Positions 17,488 to 25,821 of a DNA stretch of 64,000 nt are shown here, in pieces. Position 1 is the stretch's first letter; the number at the start of each line of letters is the position of its first letter. The position numbers and the translations under genes were made by a program. Where the stretch lies: assembly GCA_011959105.1 (NCBI GenBank), contig BLLU01000247.1, forward strand, positions 1 through 64,000, written 5' to 3'. This DNA comes from Lachnospiraceae bacterium (GTDB lineage Bacteria; Bacillota; Clostridia; Lachnospirales; Lachnospiraceae). The notes under the pieces were generated by a model that searched no databases, was not told the origin of the DNA, and worked only from the letters and a program-made list of their open reading frames with translations.

Positions 17488-18495
17488 CTACTCCTGTTCC
17501 TCATCTGGTTCATCCTCCATCAGCTTTTTCCACTCCTCCCAGGCATCCTTGAAAATCCTGGAAGTCATGGAGGGATTGGAGCGCAGCACATTTTTATAAA
17601 ATTTTCTGACTCTGCCGGAACCTTCCCGTCGCTCCAAACTGACCCGGTATTTGATTCTCAGTTCACCAATTTCTTCCCGCACGCTCTCCAGATAGGCAGA
17701 AGGCTTTTCCAGGGCACGTTGTTTTATACCGGCAAATTTCTCTTCGATACCCGCTTTCAACTCCTCCGCTTTCAACGATATGTTCTCGCCGATCTTTGCC
17801 CTCTGCTGCTGTGCCGCCGCCCTGCGGGCCTCGCTGGCTTCCAGCCGGGCCTCCCGGGCTTCATTCCACTGTTCCCTGCGGGCCTGAAGGTCACTGTCGG
17901 CCAGGGCGATGATCACATCCAGCCGTTTCTGAATATGCACCAGTTCCGCTCTGGCCTTTTCCATCATGACCAGAATATCCCGCAGATCCATGGCCGCCTT
18001 GAAGGACAGGGCAAAATCCCAGGCGATCCCCACGGTCAGAACCAGCGTCAGGACCGTCAACGCGGACCCGGGTATCGCCAGCACCAGCCGTTCCACCGGC
18101 TTATGTACCAGCCTGGTCATAAGGATGGTAAGCAGCCCCCAGGCCAGAGAAGTGCCCAGACAGATATGCCCCTGAAAGTTATATTTTTTGTCCGAGTAAT
18201 CCCAATACCGCACCTTAAACAATGCTTCCATGGTCACTCCCGTCACATACTCCAATAGGGTGGCGCCGACGCAGCCCGCAATATATACCAGAACCAGATG
18301 CTCCCTAAAGGGCATGGACACCAACAGCATCATAATGGCCCCGCTGCCATACAAAGGCAGGAAGGGCCCCCGCATAAATCCCCGGTTCACCAGACGCTTC
18401 TGGTGGAGGGATACATAAGTGGTCTCTATGCACCAACCCACAAAGCAGTAAAAATAAAAGAAAAACAGCCATTGAATGATAGAATATGTATACAT
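17488..18495 (-). CDS. CmpB-like multi-pass membrane protein with coiled-coil tail
   Basis: 335 residues from ATG 18495 (after AGAGGAAG). The in-frame ATG at 18534 is less likely. The first 185 residues hold about five transmembrane helices (YSIIQWLFFFYFYCFVGWC, GAIMMLLVSMPF, ATLLEYVTGVTMEALF) typical of the family labelled putative ABC-transporter permease CmpB. The rest is cytoplasmic, Arg/Glu/Ala-rich coiled coil (REARLEASEARRAAAQQQRAK split by short gaps). It is 42 bp upstream of the coiled-coil gene and in line with the beta-lactamase gene. No ATPase adjoins it, so transport is unproven. Confidence 0.78.
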   Translation of the reverse strand: MYTYSIIQWLFFFYFYCFVGWCIETTYVSLHQKRLVNRGFMRGPFLPLYGSGAIMMLLVSMPFREHLVLVYIAGCVGATLLEYVTGVTMEALFKVRYWDYSDKKYNFQGHICLGTSLAWGLLTILMTRLVHKPVERLVLAIPGSALTVLTLVLTVGIAWDFALSFKAAMDLRDILVMMEKARAELVHIQKRLDVIIALADSDLQARREQWNEAREARLEASEARRAAAQQQRAKIGENISLKAEELKAGIEEKFAGIKQRALEKPSAYLESVREEIGELRIKYRVSLERREGSGRVRKFYKNVLRSNPSMTSRIFKDAWEEWKKLMEDEPDEEQE

Positions 18496-18539
18496 GAACT
18501 CTTCCTCTTTTTGTATGAAAGTCCTGTATCCCACAAATC

Positions 18540-19304
18540 TTATGGATAGAGCAGCACTTTGACCGAGAGTTTACCCTTGCGGGTCTCTCTCTGCTCCCCG
18601 GTGAATATAAACTTTCCCAGGCCCCTCAGATTCACGGTCTCACCGCCCTTTAGCTGCCGGGAATTGTTTTCGCACAGCCGGCCGTCCACATAGACTTTTC
18701 CGCTCTGAAATGCCTCCAGAATCTCCCCTCTGGAACGGTTATACACCTTGGACAGGCAGGCATCAATCCGCAGGGACGGCAGCTGCACCACCAGTTCCCT
18801 GGGTTCCTCCTGGGGCAGATCCGCACACTCCTCCACCGGAACGCATTTTACACTGGTATGTCTTACCTTATCCAAATGTTCGCAGACATACTCCGCCATA
18901 CCGGACAGGCAGTACAGATAGGCTTCTTTTTCTCCCACCCGGATATCTCCCAGCGTAGAGCGGTCTATGCCCAGGTTCATCAACGCCCCCAGAAAATCCC
19001 GATGGCTCAGGGCATCGGCAAATTTAGCCTGCAGCGGCGTGATATGGATGCAGACAATGGGATATTCCTCTTCATAGCCCAATTCCTCCACACTGCCAAA
19101 GCGCGCCACTTTCCGTTCTGCCTGCTCATAACCGCCCCAAAGGCAGGAACCGCAATAATGCAGTTCCCTGTCCATGGCCCAGAACTGCTCCTGCTCCCCC
19201 AGGCTAAGAAAACCTGAAAAAGTATACAGGTTCTGTCGGTACGAGCGATCCGCCAGATCCTTCAGGCGGCTTTTCAACTGTTGGATGTCTTTGGTCGCTT
19301 CCAT
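18540..19304 (-). CDS. ylmH: S4-domain RNA-binding protein YlmH
   Basis: 254 residues matching YlmH: an N-terminal alpha/beta region (FLSLGEQEQFWA, YPIVCIHITP, HRDFLGALMNLGI), then the RNA-binding S4 domain near residues 180-245 (RIDACLSKVYNRSRGEILEAFQSGKVYVDG). YlmH binds stalled ribosome-nascent chain-tRNA complexes in B. subtilis. Here it is not in a division-gene cluster as in bacilli, but between COG0523 GTPase and CmpB-like genes. It begins 36 bp after the end of the CobW-YcgQ-like gene. Confidence 0.9.
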   Translation of the reverse strand: MEATKDIQQLKSRLKDLADRSYRQNLYTFSGFLSLGEQEQFWAMDRELHYCGSCLWGGYEQAERKVARFGSVEELGYEEEYPIVCIHITPLQAKFADALSHRDFLGALMNLGIDRSTLGDIRVGEKEAYLYCLSGMAEYVCEHLDKVRHTSVKCVPVEECADLPQEEPRELVVQLPSLRIDACLSKVYNRSRGEILEAFQSGKVYVDGRLCENNSRQLKGGETVNLRGLGKFIFTGEQRETRKGKLSVKVLLYP

Positions 19305-19340
19305 GGCCCCTCCCCGTTGTGGAAACAGATCCCCCGCCTG

Positions 19341-20270
19341 TCAGGCGAAACTGATAATTTCGTTTTTGGGCGCCTTAGCCTTTGTTACGGAAACGGCGTA
19401 AAGCATAGGGCCTTCCCCCTCATAGTCTTTCCAATATTCCTTCTTCACCCGGGCCGTAACCTGCACCCATTGCTTCTGCTTCAACGTATCCGCGCCTTCG
19501 AACCGGCAGGCAAATCCCAGGAAGGCCATATCATCGGCGCAGCAGGTCATAGCCATGCGCCCCGGCACAAAGTAGCCCTGGGGCATCTCCTCCGGCTTTA
19601 ACACCATGGCGGTAAAGCGGATGGTCTTTCCCTCATAGCGCTCCAAATGCTCCAGAGAGTCCAGATACCAGATCCCATAGCTCTGGTCATTTAACTCAAT
19701 GACTTCCGCCTGCAGATCATAGGGCAAATCTTCCTCAAAAATTTCATTGACCTCGCCGTTGGCGTCCTCAAAAATCACATCCGCATTCTGATTTACCGCT
19801 TTGATATTGCGCTTGTAGACATTCAGTTCCTTGATGCCGTCACAGCGGTTAAAAATAATCATATCTGACTTTCTCACCATCTCTGCCAGCAGGGACCGCA
19901 TATTGGTGTAATACATGGGAAAAGTAGCCCCATCAATGGTGGTGATCTGCTGTTCCACCCGCCAATGCCAGGGAAGTTTCAGATTTTTAAAATTCCACAT
20001 GCCATTGTACTCTATGATAATGCGCTCCGGCTTATGCTTTTTTTCCAGTTCCACCAAATTGTTTGGATTGCAGTCCTCTTCCTCCTCGATGACTTCCAAC
20101 ACTGCGTTGCATCTGCGCAGCAACGCCTCTCCATACTCCACCTCGCCCTCCTCGCAGGCGATAATCAGGGTCTTACCCTGAATCCGAAAGTACGGCTGGG
20201 CAATGGTATAAGTGATAAATTCCGTTTTCCCGCTCTCCAGGAATCCGTTGATAATATATACCGGTTTCAT
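19341..20270 (-). CDS. CobW/COG0523-like GTPase fused to a YcgQ (DUF1980)-like C-terminal domain
   Basis: 309 residues. The N-terminal half starts MKPVYIINGFLESGKTEF, with P-loop GFLESGKT, and carries an IIIEYNG segment and a FNRCD nucleotide-specificity motif, as in CobW-like GTPases. The usual GCICC metal site is missing. From about residue 210 the sequence changes: IRFTAMVLKPEEMPQGYFVPGRMAMTCC(A)DDM and WVQVTARVKKEY resemble the C-terminal domain of the TIGR03943/YcgQ permease-subunit family. That domain is normally linked to YcgR permeases in metal stress. Start after GGAGGAAAG. It lies 92 bp after the Cys/His-repeat GTPase. Confidence 0.8.
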   Translation of the reverse strand: MKPVYIINGFLESGKTEFITYTIAQPYFRIQGKTLIIACEEGEVEYGEALLRRCNAVLEVIEEEEDCNPNNLVELEKKHKPERIIIEYNGMWNFKNLKLPWHWRVEQQITTIDGATFPMYYTNMRSLLAEMVRKSDMIIFNRCDGIKELNVYKRNIKAVNQNADVIFEDANGEVNEIFEEDLPYDLQAEVIELNDQSYGIWYLDSLEHLERYEGKTIRFTAMVLKPEEMPQGYFVPGRMAMTCCADDMAFLGFACRFEGADTLKQKQWVQVTARVKKEYWKDYEGEGPMLYAVSVTKAKAPKNEIISFA

Positions 20271-20362
20271 ACCGCTTCTTTCCTCCAGTCCTACTCAAAA
20301 AATTTGCGCAGCCGTTTGATCCGCCTTATCCCGGCTTCTGACAAAGTCCTCCGCTTGCCGGA

Positions 20363-21739
20363 CTACTTACGGAACAGTTCTCCCAGCTTCTCCTCGTTCA
20401 ATTTGGAGCCTATGACGCAGATCTTGCCGGTCACTTCCGGCTTACCGCCGCGCACATCATGCTCTTCGGGCACATAGTCAAAATAAATCCAACTGCCGTC
20501 CCCTGCGGGCACCATGCCCTTGGAACGCAGAATCATTCCATATACGCCGCTGTCCAGTTCCGACAGTATCTTCTCAATCTCTTCCGCCGTGTAGGTATTG
20601 GGAGTCTCCATCCCCCAACTGCTGAATACTTCATCCGCATGATGGTGGCCATGATGATCATGATGATGCCCATGCTCTTCACCATGGTGATGACCGCATT
20701 CACAGATGCCCTTTTCATCATAGTGATGGTGATGCCCTTCCTCATGGTCATGATGGCAGCAATGCTCTTCCTCATGATCGTGGTGGCAGCAATGCTCTTC
20801 CTCATGATCGTGATGATGGCAGTGCTCCTCCTCATGATCGTGGTGGCAGCAATGCTCCTCCTCATGATCGTGGTGATGGCAGTGCTCCTCCTCATGATCT
20901 TGATGGCAGCAATGCCCCTCCTCATGATCGTGGTGATGGCAGTGTTCCTCCTCATGATCGTGGTGGCAGCAATGCCCCTCCTCATGGTCGTGGTGATGGC
21001 AATGTTCCTCATCATGGTCATGGTGATGTCCTTCTTCCCCGTCATGATGGTGATGCCCGCAGCTGCACAGCCCGTTCTCATCATAATGATGTTCATGTTC
21101 CCGGGCATGTTCCAGCATCTCTTTCATCATGTCCTCCAGATTGTCCACTCCCTCGATGGTCTCCAGAATCGCCCGGCCCTCCAGTTCCTCCCAGGGCGTG
21201 GTGATAATGGTAGCCCCGGCATTGTGCTGCCGGATCAATTCCACTGCCGCCTGCAGCTTCTCCTGGGACATATGACCGGTTCTGCTGAGAATGACGGTGC
21301 CTGCATGTTCGATCTGGTTCACGAAAAACTCCCCGAAATTCTTTATATACATCTTGCACTTGGAGGCATCCACCACGGCCACAGCGCTGTTCACTTTCAC
21401 TTCCAGATCAGCGGCCACATTCTCCACCGCTTTCACCACATCGGAAAGTTTGCCCACCCCGGAAGGCTCAATCAACACTCTCTCCGGCTTGTAAGTAGTC
21501 AGTACTTCCTTCAGGGAGGCCCCAAAGTCTCCCACCAAAGAACAGCAGATACACCCGGAATTCATCTCCTTGATCTCGATACCCGCATCCTTTAAAAAAC
21601 CTCCGTCAATACCGATCTCGCCAAATTCGTTTTCGATCAGCACCACCTGGGTGTCCTGCAGCGCCTCCTTTATCAGCTTCTTAATCAATGTAGTCTTGCC
21701 CGCCCCCAAAAAGCCGGACACAATATCAATCTTAGTCAT
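20363..21739 (-). CDS. COG0523 (CobW-like) GTPase with ten Cys/His decapeptide repeats
   Basis: 458 residues from ATG 21739 (site GGAAAGGAAG). The start MTKIDIVSGFLGAGKTT contains Walker A, GCICC (residues 62-66) is the metal site, and LSRTGH replaces the usual NKxD. Between the GTPase and the C-terminal CobW domain (from about residue 375) sits an insertion. It has CSCGHHHH, then ten 10-residue units such as DHEEEHCHHH and DHEEGHCCHH (239-338), then CECGHHH. The family delivers or stores metals, chiefly zinc. The Cys content is unusual, as most members have His-only loops. It probably buffers a soft metal. It follows an HtrA-like gene by 29 bp. Confidence 0.9.
   Translation of the reverse strand: MTKIDIVSGFLGAGKTTLIKKLIKEALQDTQVVLIENEFGEIGIDGGFLKDAGIEIKEMNSGCICCSLVGDFGASLKEVLTTYKPERVLIEPSGVGKLSDVVKAVENVAADLEVKVNSAVAVVDASKCKMYIKNFGEFFVNQIEHAGTVILSRTGHMSQEKLQAAVELIRQHNAGATIITTPWEELEGRAILETIEGVDNLEDMMKEMLEHAREHEHHYDENGLCSCGHHHHDGEEGHHHDHDEEHCHHHDHEEGHCCHHDHEEEHCHHHDHEEGHCCHQDHEEEHCHHHDHEEEHCCHHDHEEEHCHHHDHEEEHCCHHDHEEEHCCHHDHEEGHHHHYDEKGICECGHHHGEEHGHHHDHHGHHHADEVFSSWGMETPNTYTAEEIEKILSELDSGVYGMILRSKGMVPAGDGSWIYFDYVPEEHDVRGGKPEVTGKICVIGSKLNEEKLGELFRK
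20726..21025 (-). repeat. 30-bp tandem repeat encoding Cys/His metal-binding units
   Basis: Ten units of 30 bp in perfect register, alternating largely between codons for CHHH and CCHH endings. This gives a 60-bp higher-order period in most of the array. DNA identity between units is high, so copy number may vary between strains. Confidence 0.9.
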
Positions 21740-21768
21740 ACCATACTTCCTTTCCGCAGATTCTGTTA

Positions 21769-22674
21769 TTACCAAAGCCTTCTATGTCCATGGCTCCGAT
21801 TCCCATTATCTGACCACTGATTTTCATTGTCTAACAAATCAGCCTGCTTGTCAATATCTGTGCGGCTGAAATTATCGTAAACAGCTTCCATAACACTCCA
21901 GGGCAGCACAGCGATTTGATCCGCCTCATTGCCGCCGCAAAGAATACCGGCCAGTATGCCCTCCCGGGTAAACACACCGCCCCCGGATTCCCCGGGGACC
22001 ACATGGGCATTACCCAATAACATATAATTATCAAAATCCTCCAGAAAAATCCAGGGTTCCGTCACACTGCCCCCGCAGATACGGTCTGCGGCTTCCTGGA
22101 CAGAGCCCATGATCCACAATGGTTGTCCCGCTTCCAGTCGTTCACAGACTTCCCTGTCCTGCCGGGCTATCTGCCAGGGAACATTCAAGATCTCCACTTC
22201 CCTCAGAGATACCTCCAGAAATGCCAGATCCACCTGATCGGAGACATAAAGAAGCCGGGCTTCCACGGGTTCCCCCTGATCAAACTGTACGGTAAGAGGA
22301 CTGTTATCCGACACCACATGGGCCGCTGTGGCGAGCACCAGCCCGCCTTCCTCCTCCGCCCAAATCGTACCGCTGCCCATACCCCTGGAGCCCTGGATCT
22401 GTACGGTCGCCTGTTGCAAATAACACAGCATTTCCTGTTCCGGATTCCCGCCATTGCCTGATTCATTCATTGAAGAAATGCCGTCCGGCCTCTGGGGATC
22501 TGTGTCCGCTGCCTCCCACCCATTCCCTTTCCGCCGGACTCTCCCCGAAGGATTCTCCCCTTGCGGGGCTGCGCTCCAGGATGCCTCCCGGCTCGGCTGC
22601 CGCCCTGACTCCGGGCTGCCGCAGCCCGTCAGCATACATATCATGGCCAGCAATATCAGCCGCCTCAGAACCAT
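21769..22674 (-). CDS. Trypsin-like (HtrA-type) serine protease lipoprotein
   Basis: 301 residues. The lipoprotein signal ends LTGC (Cys18), followed by a low-complexity linker to about residue 80. The protease domain shows the triad: His in ATAAHVVSD, Asp in SDQVDLAFLEV and Ser in VPGESGGGVF. There is no PDZ domain at the C-terminus, unlike full HtrA/DegP. The tail is short, hydrophilic and His-rich (GNRSHGHRRLW). It probably acts on the outer face of the membrane. The Cys/His-repeat GTPase gene follows by 29 bp, so the genes may be co-transcribed. Confidence 0.86.
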   Translation of the reverse strand: MVLRRLILLAMICMLTGCGSPESGRQPSREASWSAAPQGENPSGRVRRKGNGWEAADTDPQRPDGISSMNESGNGGNPEQEMLCYLQQATVQIQGSRGMGSGTIWAEEEGGLVLATAAHVVSDNSPLTVQFDQGEPVEARLLYVSDQVDLAFLEVSLREVEILNVPWQIARQDREVCERLEAGQPLWIMGSVQEAADRICGGSVTEPWIFLEDFDNYMLLGNAHVVPGESGGGVFTREGILAGILCGGNEADQIAVLPWSVMEAVYDNFSRTDIDKQADLLDNENQWSDNGNRSHGHRRLW

Positions 22675-22800
22675 TTCAGCATCTCTCCCCTCTATACAGT
22701 TCCATTCCCATCTTCTCCCTGTATATTCTCTGCATTTTGGCGGCAGCCCCGGCTTGCCCCTGTAAAGCCCTGCGTTTCACACCAAGCCTTTGCAGATAAT

Positions 22801-22830
22801 AAAACCCCAGTATTCATAACAAATACTGGG
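22801..22830 (-). terminator. Terminator of rnpB
   Basis: Minus-strand hairpin CCCAGTATT / AATACTGGG with a 7-nt loop, followed by GTTTTATT, just after the RNase P RNA. Confidence 0.85.
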
Positions 22831-22839
22831 ATTCCTCAT

Positions 22840-23193
22840 AAGCAGGACGATAAGCCGGGTTATGTCGTTGAGCGATCATCTATCTAGGACGTCTGTTGCC
22901 AGACGCCTCCAGCGACCTACCTGAAAGCAGGCCGGGCAAGCCTGTAGCTTTCATTTTGGTCTTGCTTCGGATGGGGTTTACATGGCTCCGTCTGTCGCCA
23001 GACGGACGGTAGTCTCTTAAGCTGCCTTTCCACCCTTACCGAAAAGTAACTGCCTGGCAGTTACTTTCCGGCGGTATATTTCTGTTGCACTGGCCTTGGA
23101 GTCGCCTCCACCGGATGTTATCCGGCATCCTGCCCTGTGAAGCCCGGACTTTCCTCACCCACGCTGCCGTGGCTGCGATCGCCTGTCCTACTT
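22840..23193 (-). ncRNA. rnpB: RNase P RNA
   Basis: Bacterial RNase P RNA, about 354 nt on the minus strand. The 5' end AAGTAGGAC pairs with the 3' end GTCCTGCTT over nine base pairs to form helix P1. The conserved region GGTGAGGAAAGTCCGGGC (part of P4 and CR-I) lies near the 5' end, and CATAACCCGGCTTA (CR-V) near the 3' end. It follows the nucleoside kinase gene and has its own terminator. The exact ends are estimated from P1. Confidence 0.95.
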
Positions 23194-23255
23194 ACAATTT
23201 TACATCATATCACAAACCAGATATTTTGGCAACTGCCAGCGTAAGTCCCCGGCTG

Positions 23256-24908
23256 TTACACCCTGAAGCAGCTTCCCCCCACAAACTCCCTGCATATGGA
23301 GTTCCTGGGCAGTTCCTCGCTGCTGATACCCAGAAAATACTCCAGGAATTTCAACAACCGTTTAGCCTCATAGTACTCCGGCTGGTCTTTGTCGATATGG
23401 AACAGCAACGGCTCCGCATACTGCTTCAGCGCTGCCAGTTCATAGATCGTGGCCGAGTTAAACATCACGTCAGCTTCCTCCTGGAAGGGGAAGATATACT
23501 CCTCCTCTCCCCGGCGCACAGAGGGCCACATCTGAATGGTACGCTGGGCGGATGCTCCCCTGGTGCGGGCATCCCGCACCAGGCGGCGCAGCAGCCGGCC
23601 GTCGGTGGTGGGAATGCGGTTGTGGGCATCCACGTTCAGGTTAATCAGGGCACTGATGTAAATTTTGAACTTGCTTTCCTCCGGCAGGGCGTAACTCATC
23701 CGGGGGTTCAGTCCGTGGATGCCCTCGATGACCAGCACATCCTCTTTTCCAAGCTGCATATAGTTGCCGTTGTACTCTCTGCGGCCGATCTTGAAATTGA
23801 ACTCGGGAATCTCCACCCGCTCACCGCCTAGAAGCCTGATCATATCATCATTGAACTTTTTCACATCTATGGCTTCCAGACATTCGAAATTGTAGTCCCC
23901 GTTCTCGTCCAGCGGAGTGTCCTCCCGGTTCACGAAATAATTATCCAGCGCCACGGGATGGGGCGTCATGCCCAGCGTCCGCAGCTGGATGGACAGCCTG
24001 TGGGACAGGCTGGTCTTGCCGGAAGAAGAAGGGCCGGCGATCATAATGAATTTAACGCCCTTGCGGGATGCGATCTCACGGGCAATCTCGCTGATTTTCC
24101 GCTCCTGTTCCGCCTCCTGCACCAGAATCAGGTCGCTGATGGAACCGCTGCAGATCTGATTATTTAACTGTCCCACTGTCTCTATACCGATGTCATGTCC
24201 CCACTGAGCGGAGGCTTTCAAGGTCTCAAACAGTTTCCGCCGCTGGGCCAGGGGTTTTACCTCTGTGGGAGTTTTCTGATCCGGCAGCACCAGCATAAAG
24301 CCCTCATCGTAAGCCTGCAGATCATACCATTTCACATACCCCGCATTGGGCAGCATGAAACCGTAATAATAGTCATAATAGCCGTCCATCTCATAGACAT
24401 TCACAAAAGAACTGCGGCGGTAGCGGAACAGTTCCGTCTTCCCTGTCATGCCCTTTTTCCGGAACAACTCTATGGCCTCGTCCAGAGGATAGGACCTTTT
24501 GCGGAAAGGCATGGCGCAGGCCTGCAATTCGTCCATCCGGGCCTTAATGCGCCGGGCATTGTCCTCCGTGGCCGCGATCCTGCCCCCGGTACTGATATAA
24601 GTGCCGTTTCCCACAGCAAACTCCATGCGGCACGTGGAAGCCGCCTCTTCACCCATGGTATCATAAATGGCTTTCAGACACAGCATGGTGGCCGAACGCA
24701 CATAGGTCTTGTGTCCCACAGCATCCTTTCGGGTGAAAAATTCCAGTTTACAATCCCTGTTGGCATGTTTGAACAATTCCCGGATCTTGCCGTCCGCGCA
24801 GGCCAAAGCGATCAGCCCTCCATATTGCTCCTGGTATTCCTCCGCAATCTGTTCATAAGTGATTCCCTGGGGATATTCCTTCTCCTGTCCCAATACTTCT
24901 ATCTTCAT
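23256..24908 (-). CDS. Nucleoside (uridine-type) kinase with N-terminal TGS-like region
   Basis: 550 residues. The N-terminal part (1-60) resembles a TGS domain, followed by a threonyl-tRNA synthetase-like second domain (HKTYVRSATMLCLKAIYD). From about residue 285 a P-loop kinase follows: MIAGPSSSGKTSLSHRL, DNYFVNREDTPLDENGDYNFE and VIEGIHGLN. This architecture is typical of the long nucleoside kinases in Clostridia. It should phosphorylate uridine/cytidine for salvage, inferred by family. Its start overlaps the trmK end by 56 bp. Confidence 0.9.
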   Translation of the reverse strand: MKIEVLGQEKEYPQGITYEQIAEEYQEQYGGLIALACADGKIRELFKHANRDCKLEFFTRKDAVGHKTYVRSATMLCLKAIYDTMGEEAASTCRMEFAVGNGTYISTGGRIAATEDNARRIKARMDELQACAMPFRKRSYPLDEAIELFRKKGMTGKTELFRYRRSSFVNVYEMDGYYDYYYGFMLPNAGYVKWYDLQAYDEGFMLVLPDQKTPTEVKPLAQRRKLFETLKASAQWGHDIGIETVGQLNNQICSGSISDLILVQEAEQERKISEIAREIASRKGVKFIMIAGPSSSGKTSLSHRLSIQLRTLGMTPHPVALDNYFVNREDTPLDENGDYNFECLEAIDVKKFNDDMIRLLGGERVEIPEFNFKIGRREYNGNYMQLGKEDVLVIEGIHGLNPRMSYALPEESKFKIYISALINLNVDAHNRIPTTDGRLLRRLVRDARTRGASAQRTIQMWPSVRRGEEEYIFPFQEEADVMFNSATIYELAALKQYAEPLLFHIDKDQPEYYEAKRLLKFLEYFLGISSEELPRNSICREFVGGSCFRV

Positions 24909-25821
24909 CCTCGCTGCCCCTTTCTGTTTTTGTTCCGCACTGCCCCGGTGGCTCCATCTTCTTCAGAGCCAGACCGATCAGACGCTGCTCCTCTTCCAGT
25001 TCCCGGATGCGCCGGGCCGCTCTGCCGCCTGCCGCGTTTTGTTTAAGCTGCTCCAGAATCTGCCGGTTGCCCTGCTGTTCATATAGCAGGTACTGCTTCA
25101 GCACCGGGTGACGTCCCGCCAACAGCAATTCTCCAAAGCGGTCCTGCAGCGCCTGACTGTCCCCTGCTTCCGCACTTATACACCGGGCCTCCCTGTCTGG
25201 GTTTACGCCTCTTCCGGCCTCCTCCGAATGCTCCGCCTTCCTCTCCCGGCTTCTACCGCTCCCGGTTTCCACCGCCGAGATGGCTCCCGGGACTGCCTCC
25301 GGCCCCGATTCTTCCGTTCCCGGGACCCTGTGCTTCCCCGCCGTCACCTTCATCATGGGATAGTACTTCCCATCCTCGTACACCATATCTTCTGCCAGAA
25401 GCACATATCCTGCCTGCCGCAGATATGCCCGAAAGGCAGGGATATCCGACTGGGGCTGCAGAATCAGTTCCCCCACAGCCTCCAGCTTCTCCCTGCCCTC
25501 CTCCAGGATTCTCTGCATCAGCCTGCCGCCCATCCCGGCACAGATCACCGTGTCAGCCTCCCCGGCCTCCAGCGCCGATATCCCGTCGGAAAGTCTGGTC
25601 TCTATGTATGCCTCCAGGCCCTGCTGCCGGATATGCTCCTGCGCCCTGGATAAGGGCCCCTGCCGCACGTCCATGGCCAGCACCCGGGGACTGATCCCCC
25701 TCTGTACCAGATAGATGGACACAAAACCATGGTCACAGCCCACATCACACACCCGGTTCCCGGCAGAGACCATGCGGACCAGCGCCTGCATCCGGGCGGA
25801 CAGAGCCAACTCTCTCCCCAT
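24853..25821 (-). CDS. trmK: tRNA (adenine(22)-N1)-methyltransferase TrmK
   Basis: 322 residues. The N-terminal Rossmann-type methyltransferase region has VCDVGCDHGFVSIYLV (SAM loop) and ICAGMGGRLM, as in TrmK, which methylates A22 in tRNA. A low-complexity, Glu/Gly/Arg-rich linker of about 65 residues (about 165-230) is inserted before the C-terminal coiled-coil region (LEQLKQNAAGGRAARRIREL), longer than usual. The start shares one base with the rpoD stop (TGATG), so translation is coupled. Confidence 0.9.
   Translation of the reverse strand: MGRELALSARMQALVRMVSAGNRVCDVGCDHGFVSIYLVQRGISPRVLAMDVRQGPLSRAQEHIRQQGLEAYIETRLSDGISALEAGEADTVICAGMGGRLMQRILEEGREKLEAVGELILQPQSDIPAFRAYLRQAGYVLLAEDMVYEDGKYYPMMKVTAGKHRVPGTEESGPEAVPGAISAVETGSGRSRERKAEHSEEAGRGVNPDREARCISAEAGDSQALQDRFGELLLAGRHPVLKQYLLYEQQGNRQILEQLKQNAAGGRAARRIRELEEEQRLIGLALKKMEPPGQCGTKTERGSEDEDRSIGTGEGISPGNHL

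Noticed and set aside
20726..21025. CRISPR array
   Set aside because: The regular 30-bp units have no unique spacers and encode in-frame Cys/His repeats.
20459..21595. Plus-strand 378-residue ORF full of Met, Val and Ile opposite the His repeats
   Set aside because: It is the complement of His/Cys codons, an antisense artefact of the repeat.
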